Assembly (NCBI RefSeq): GCF_000002425.4
Contig: NC_037256.1
Location: 4,005,774-4,069,773, forward strand
Direction: 5' to 3'
Source of the DNA: Physcomitrium patens
Taxonomy: Eukaryota > Streptophyta > Bryopsida > Funariales > Funariaceae
DNA: 64,000 bases
A program made the translations under genes and the position numbers. Below, piece by piece: positions 59,684 through 64,000 of this stretch. The notes under the pieces were generated by a model that saw only the letters and a program-made list of their open reading frames with translations, was not told the origin of the DNA and ran no database searches. Within the stretch, counting starts at the first letter, position 1. The number at the start of each line of letters is the position of its first letter.

Positions 59684-62600
59684 TTGGGCACGTAAGGCAT
59701 CATGAACATCTGCTCCACCGCCGACTCGATGTCACATGAATGTGAGGAGAGGGCAACAGAATCGATACCCAGCAGCGGTTCCACACTCTTGTTGCGTGAT
59801 GTGCTCGAGTGTGAGCGACTTCGCACTTAATAAACGGCATGCACAGCAGATATGAAACCGGTTGACGAAGTCTTACGTAGATTTATTGGAACGAGAGAAG
59901 AGACAACCCAAGTGGAACATCTAGTCGTTTTAAGCAGTCAATCGTTACTTCAGGTTGTAACGAGAAAATCATTATGATATCATGTTTTAGGAACTTGTGC
60001 AAATTTGCATTAAAATTTAAAACTCGGTTAGTCTAAAGATTATTACATGCTGTAATCCCATTGAGTATTACTACTCGGAAATAGGAGTTTTGTTAAATTT
60101 TGAACAGTTTTACCGCTTTCTACTTTTTTAAGATACTGTTTAAACAGACAAAGAGAAGAAGTTTCAGGTGGAATATTGCGGTGCCTGCTTCAGACATGAT
60201 CTAGAATGTCCGCTTTGCGTTCAATCTACTGTTATGTTATGGGACATGGAGATCCTAGAGGGAGTATTGATCCTAGAAGGAATAAGATCTTATTCCTTCT
60301 CGTGAGCGAAAGGTCGCGCCAAACTGAACTCCTGGGTTCCACTTCACTAAGTTCACTGTTGCTTTCGAAATGCTCTTGACCGGATTGGACTACAGAGCAG
60401 GCTATCCAGTAGCTCCTAGGTTCCTAGTTTCCACAGCTCGGACAACATCAAGGAATCCGAAGAGACCCTGACAAACCCAGAGGAGCAGGATTATAGGGAG
60501 GGAGAGGGGGAGAGAGAGCGGTACAGATGTCATAATCGTTGCCATTAAAGGTGATCACGTGCTTAGCCTGCAGGTTCTGCTTGACAGTTACCGCATGTGC
60601 AAGAACTTTTGAAATTCGGCGATGAAAAATGCTCTAGCCTCATATATAATTTCGTGTACTCGGAATAATGCGCTAATGGTGGTTGAAGCTTCGACGCTTT
60701 GGTATATTCTCGGGATAACGGCACGTCTTGTGCAAGAAATCTACATTGATCCACCAATTAAGTCAACTTTCTAATTCTGATGGATGCTCGTAACTCGGGA
60801 TTTTCTAACCCGAAATGAAAACCATTTGTAGTAGTGGCGATTTTGTGGAACTGCGGTGACCAGCAAAGAAGATCCTACTCGACGTCATGGTTAACGATTC
60901 TTCGAACGACATGGAACGTCATGGAAACATACTCAGCAATTGAACAAGGCTGAAACGCAGTTACGGTAAAATTAGAAAAGAAGAAGAAGAAGAAGAAGAA
61001 CGAATTCCATTAGATATACAACACCGATCTAGAAACTTGAAACCTCGAAGCAAAAATTGAACAGACTTCCTGGGTTTCATAGTTCCCAACGGCTGTTAGG
61101 CAACAAATACAACAACGGCGAAACAGACACGAATATTGTGCAGTGACATGTCAGCGACTTACGAGACTGGAGAGCATATCTATCGCTTCTGGAGATTGTC
61201 AGCGCGTGTGGAATTCATCTTGTGCGACGTTTACTCAGTTACTTTGCGAGATGCGCCCGTGCGACAATGCGCAGGTCTCGAGGGAAACACGGGGGAGACA
61301 CAATCCATCTGGGGCAGATTTGCTCACCTCATGTTTCTAAAATTATAACAATCAGCCCACCACCATTTGTAGAGAATTGCGCGCACATCATGTCCTCCCA
61401 TGCCATCATGAAACCCGTACGACACCAAAGATTTTATTTCTTCTCTTAATATCTTTGGAAAGGATGGGAACAAAAATAAAAACTGAGATTGCTCTTTTGG
61501 AACGGAATGAAAATAGGTGGGCTTTTGCCATTAGAAGTAAAGTGCAGGCTTGAAAAATGCGACCTGACGAGATCATTGTCTACAGTGAGATATTCCAGCC
61601 ACATACGTAAAGAAAGCAGTTTTGTTACCACAAGTTGCTTTTACAGATGCGGTTCTTTCTTGATCATTTATTGATGTAGTGTTTGAATACTACCTCCAAT
61701 ATAATCAACAATATTTTTTGAATTACATTATAGATTTGGAGAACTTGTAAACAGATTGTATATCCACACAATAAGTCAGGATGGGAAGATAAACTAGGGA
61801 GATAAACTAGAATATAAACAAGTCATCCTAGTAGGCAAGCTATATGGGCTTCAAATGAAGTTCAATGAAGTTCTCATGAAATTAAAGTTTTATGTATTTG
61901 TATGCATGATGAGGAAATTTTTTGTGGAGGTGTTGGTGATGCCTGCAATGCTTCGAATGAGGAAGTGAACAAGAAAGCTTCACTATTGCATTATGAACAC
62001 CAGGATAAGCCATTTATTGCTTATTATTAACATAATACAAAAGTAAAAATGAAGCTGCGTAGGTCATGCAAATATTAGAATTTAAGGCAAGAATAACTGC
62101 AAGTCTATTTGTTTTAAAATGATATAAATACTAATGCCAGGATTATCTACTAATGGAAATTATCAGAGGTACAAATAAGTGCACCGTAAGTGCATTAAAG
62201 CCTTAAACTGTCTGATTTGAATAAATTAGTTATATGATTTTGCTGGGAATGAGTTCTTATTTTTTGTTCGTGCTACGTGGATCGCCCCCACCGTAGCCCT
62301 GTAGAATGCGGCTGGATTGCTAGACTTGGAGAACGTGAGCCATTACTGATCTTACACGTTCAGATGGTAAAGATCGTCTTTTCGGCGAGCTGCACTCGAT
62401 GACGAAAAGGGCTCCGATGATTGGTACACAAGCCATGCATGCACACTACTCTCCTGCCAAGGTTTAAGTGATTTACAATTTGGCTCACTGGGTAGAATCT
62501 TGATGTCGCAACAAATTGAATGAACTGAAATGCATTCTGATTCCGTCGACTATGTATTGCGACCTGTTTATCTAGCATATAGAACTTCCCTCAGAAGCCA

Positions 62601-64000
62601 GAAAATTGAGGAAGGAATGATCCGAAGAGCCAGCGCCCCCGCTCTACAGTCTAGGTCAAATGCTGTGTGCAGCATCTAGACTCACGGCATACGCTTCTAG
62701 AAGAGCTGAGCAGCTGCTTGGTCTCATTAGGAGAAAAGAAGAAACTGATTGCATGGATCACAGCAAAACAAGTGCCTTCTCGCAAATTTATTTATTTACC
62801 TATTTAATTCTTTTCGTTATTATTGAGATAACAGTGACCAACATGGCCCTTTTGCGATGTTGCCGAAATCGAATATCATAGATTTGATTTCGTCCTGAAT
62901 AGCCGAACGCCAGTCCATAAACAGGCCTCGTTTGGGGGGATTTGAGAGTACGGAGGAAATTTTCTCTATGTGACGTGCATACACGGATAGCAGAAATAGG
63001 CCATTTCGCCACGAGACACGAACCTGGCACGCGCATCCAATTTAAACCAGCGGGCTCGCAGTTCCAACATTCTCGTCGAAACAGTTAACACTCTCGTTTA
63101 CTCTCGCTCGCCTGCTCGCTCATTCTGGATCGATGTGCCTTTGGGAGGGACGTTGCCATCCACCGATGCGATGTGTCAGATAAGCTTTGCCGGAACCCCG
63201 CAGCATGCAAATCACGCATGGTTCCACGTGAGTAATTCCAATCCAGTATGTCAGATTTGAAGGTTTCCACTGCCCACCTCCGCTTCCGCAGGCGGATCGC
63301 CCCTCCGGGGACGAAATCCCGGCGTGAGAAAACTAGCCAGTCCTAGATTAGAATGGTAAAGGAGTCTAGATTGTAATTGTATCTCGACCCGGCTGGACCT
63401 AGCTGGGATGCTTGTATTTATTTTCATCTACCCAGAAAAGAACATCTTTAATTGTGTCAAAATAATAAAAATAATAAATAATCCCGGAGTAAGGTTGCAT
63501 CCCTTCGATGCTGGCAGTGGGGCACCCTCATTGGCAGTCCCCCTTTCACCCCACCCCACTGGTTGGTATCGACACTAACGAGGTTTACCAGATGCTTAGA
63601 TTAGGATTGCGTTGCAATAATATGAGGCATTATTCAAAGTCCTAACACCCTGTTCTAAACTAAGGGTAAAGATGGACTTTAATTCTCAGTAATATGTATA
63701 ATAGTCTATTATTTTGTTGTTAGTTACTTTCTGTAGTTATATGAGTAATCAAACCACATTGTGGAATTTTAAAAGCTTGGTAAGTTGATTTTATTTGTAA
63801 ATTTTGATCATGAATATTTTGTAAGTTATCCATAATCTACTCCAACAACATACACATGTCTTTTCATTGTCATATTCTCTCTTTATTTTTTTAAGAATTG
63901 ACTTTGTCTAATCTTAACCATGTTTAGTATAACGATGCTTCTAAAATTTTGTCCAAGACTACTATTATAAGGCATAGGATTACATGATAGGATATAATTT
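58192..64000. other. Right-hand region without a recognised gene
   Basis: Composition is gene-like to about 63600, then AT-rich. Many 60-100-codon frames occur on both strands (for example 59257-59577 minus, 60563-60757 minus, 61136-61348 plus), none with a known motif or consistent splice signals. 58192-59000 may hold the promoter of the zinc-finger gene. A GAA-rich microsatellite lies at about 60978-61001. Confidence 0.4.
59649..59679. repeat. (TA)n microsatellite
   Basis: About fifteen TA dinucleotides. The minus-strand frame crossing it gains a run of Ile-Tyr codons, a sign that the frame is not a gene. Confidence 0.9.

Noticed and set aside
59611-59826. Minus-strand frame ending in an Ile-Tyr run
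   Set aside because: The run is the (TA)n microsatellite in translation, and the rest has no support.
1-64000. CRISPR arrays, operons, rRNA or clear tRNA genes
   Set aside because: None seen. The tandem repeats are transposon parts or microsatellites, and no tRNA-like A/B-box pair with a stem was convincing by eye.

Overview
The window looks like nuclear DNA of a land plant, most likely a bryophyte such as a moss. Genes have short introns (about 180-350 bp) with ordinary GT..AG ends. One gene is a HOTHEAD-type GMC oxidoreductase relative. The repeats are plant-type Ty3/gypsy chromoviruses and Ty1/copia elements. The species is inference; nothing in the sequence names it. There are no rRNA, CRISPR or operon signals, and I recognised no tRNA.

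Layout. 0-2.1 kb: AT-rich flank without a recognised gene. 2.1-6.1 kb: a three-exon plus-strand gene for an unusual protein, SAM domain + fibronectin type III domain + hydrophobic segment + FYVE-like zinc finger. 6.8-7.6 kb: a two-exon divergent histone H2A gene. 7.9-14.5 kb: AT-rich, repeat-bearing DNA with an inverted pair of MITE-like repeats. 16.1-18.1 kb: a decayed HOTHEAD-like GMC oxidoreductase gene that keeps a signal-peptide exon and one intron. 18.3-54.6 kb: a large AT-rich repeat island. 54.6-64 kb: normal-complexity DNA with a four-exon minus-strand C2H2 zinc-finger gene at 56.4-58.2 kb.

The repeat island holds a roughly 3 kb fold-back inverted repeat, two solo LTRs with 5-bp target duplications, two decayed copies of a second gypsy family (27-33 and 34-37 kb), and a nested tower at 37.7-52.4 kb. 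In the tower an old plus-strand gypsy remnant was split by an old minus-strand gypsy element (target duplication GATAA). That element in turn received a young plus-strand chromovirus (38826-45195, target duplication GCTTC, LTRs about 2% different) and a Ty1/copia element, itself carrying a 1.3 kb insertion. The young chromovirus carries an extra 140-codon ORF after its chromodomain that two older relatives in the same window lack.

The host genes do not form an obvious pathway; they are independent neighbours at the edges of heterochromatin-like repeat islands. All exon joins are my own readings from splice signals and frame continuity and have not been checked against transcripts.
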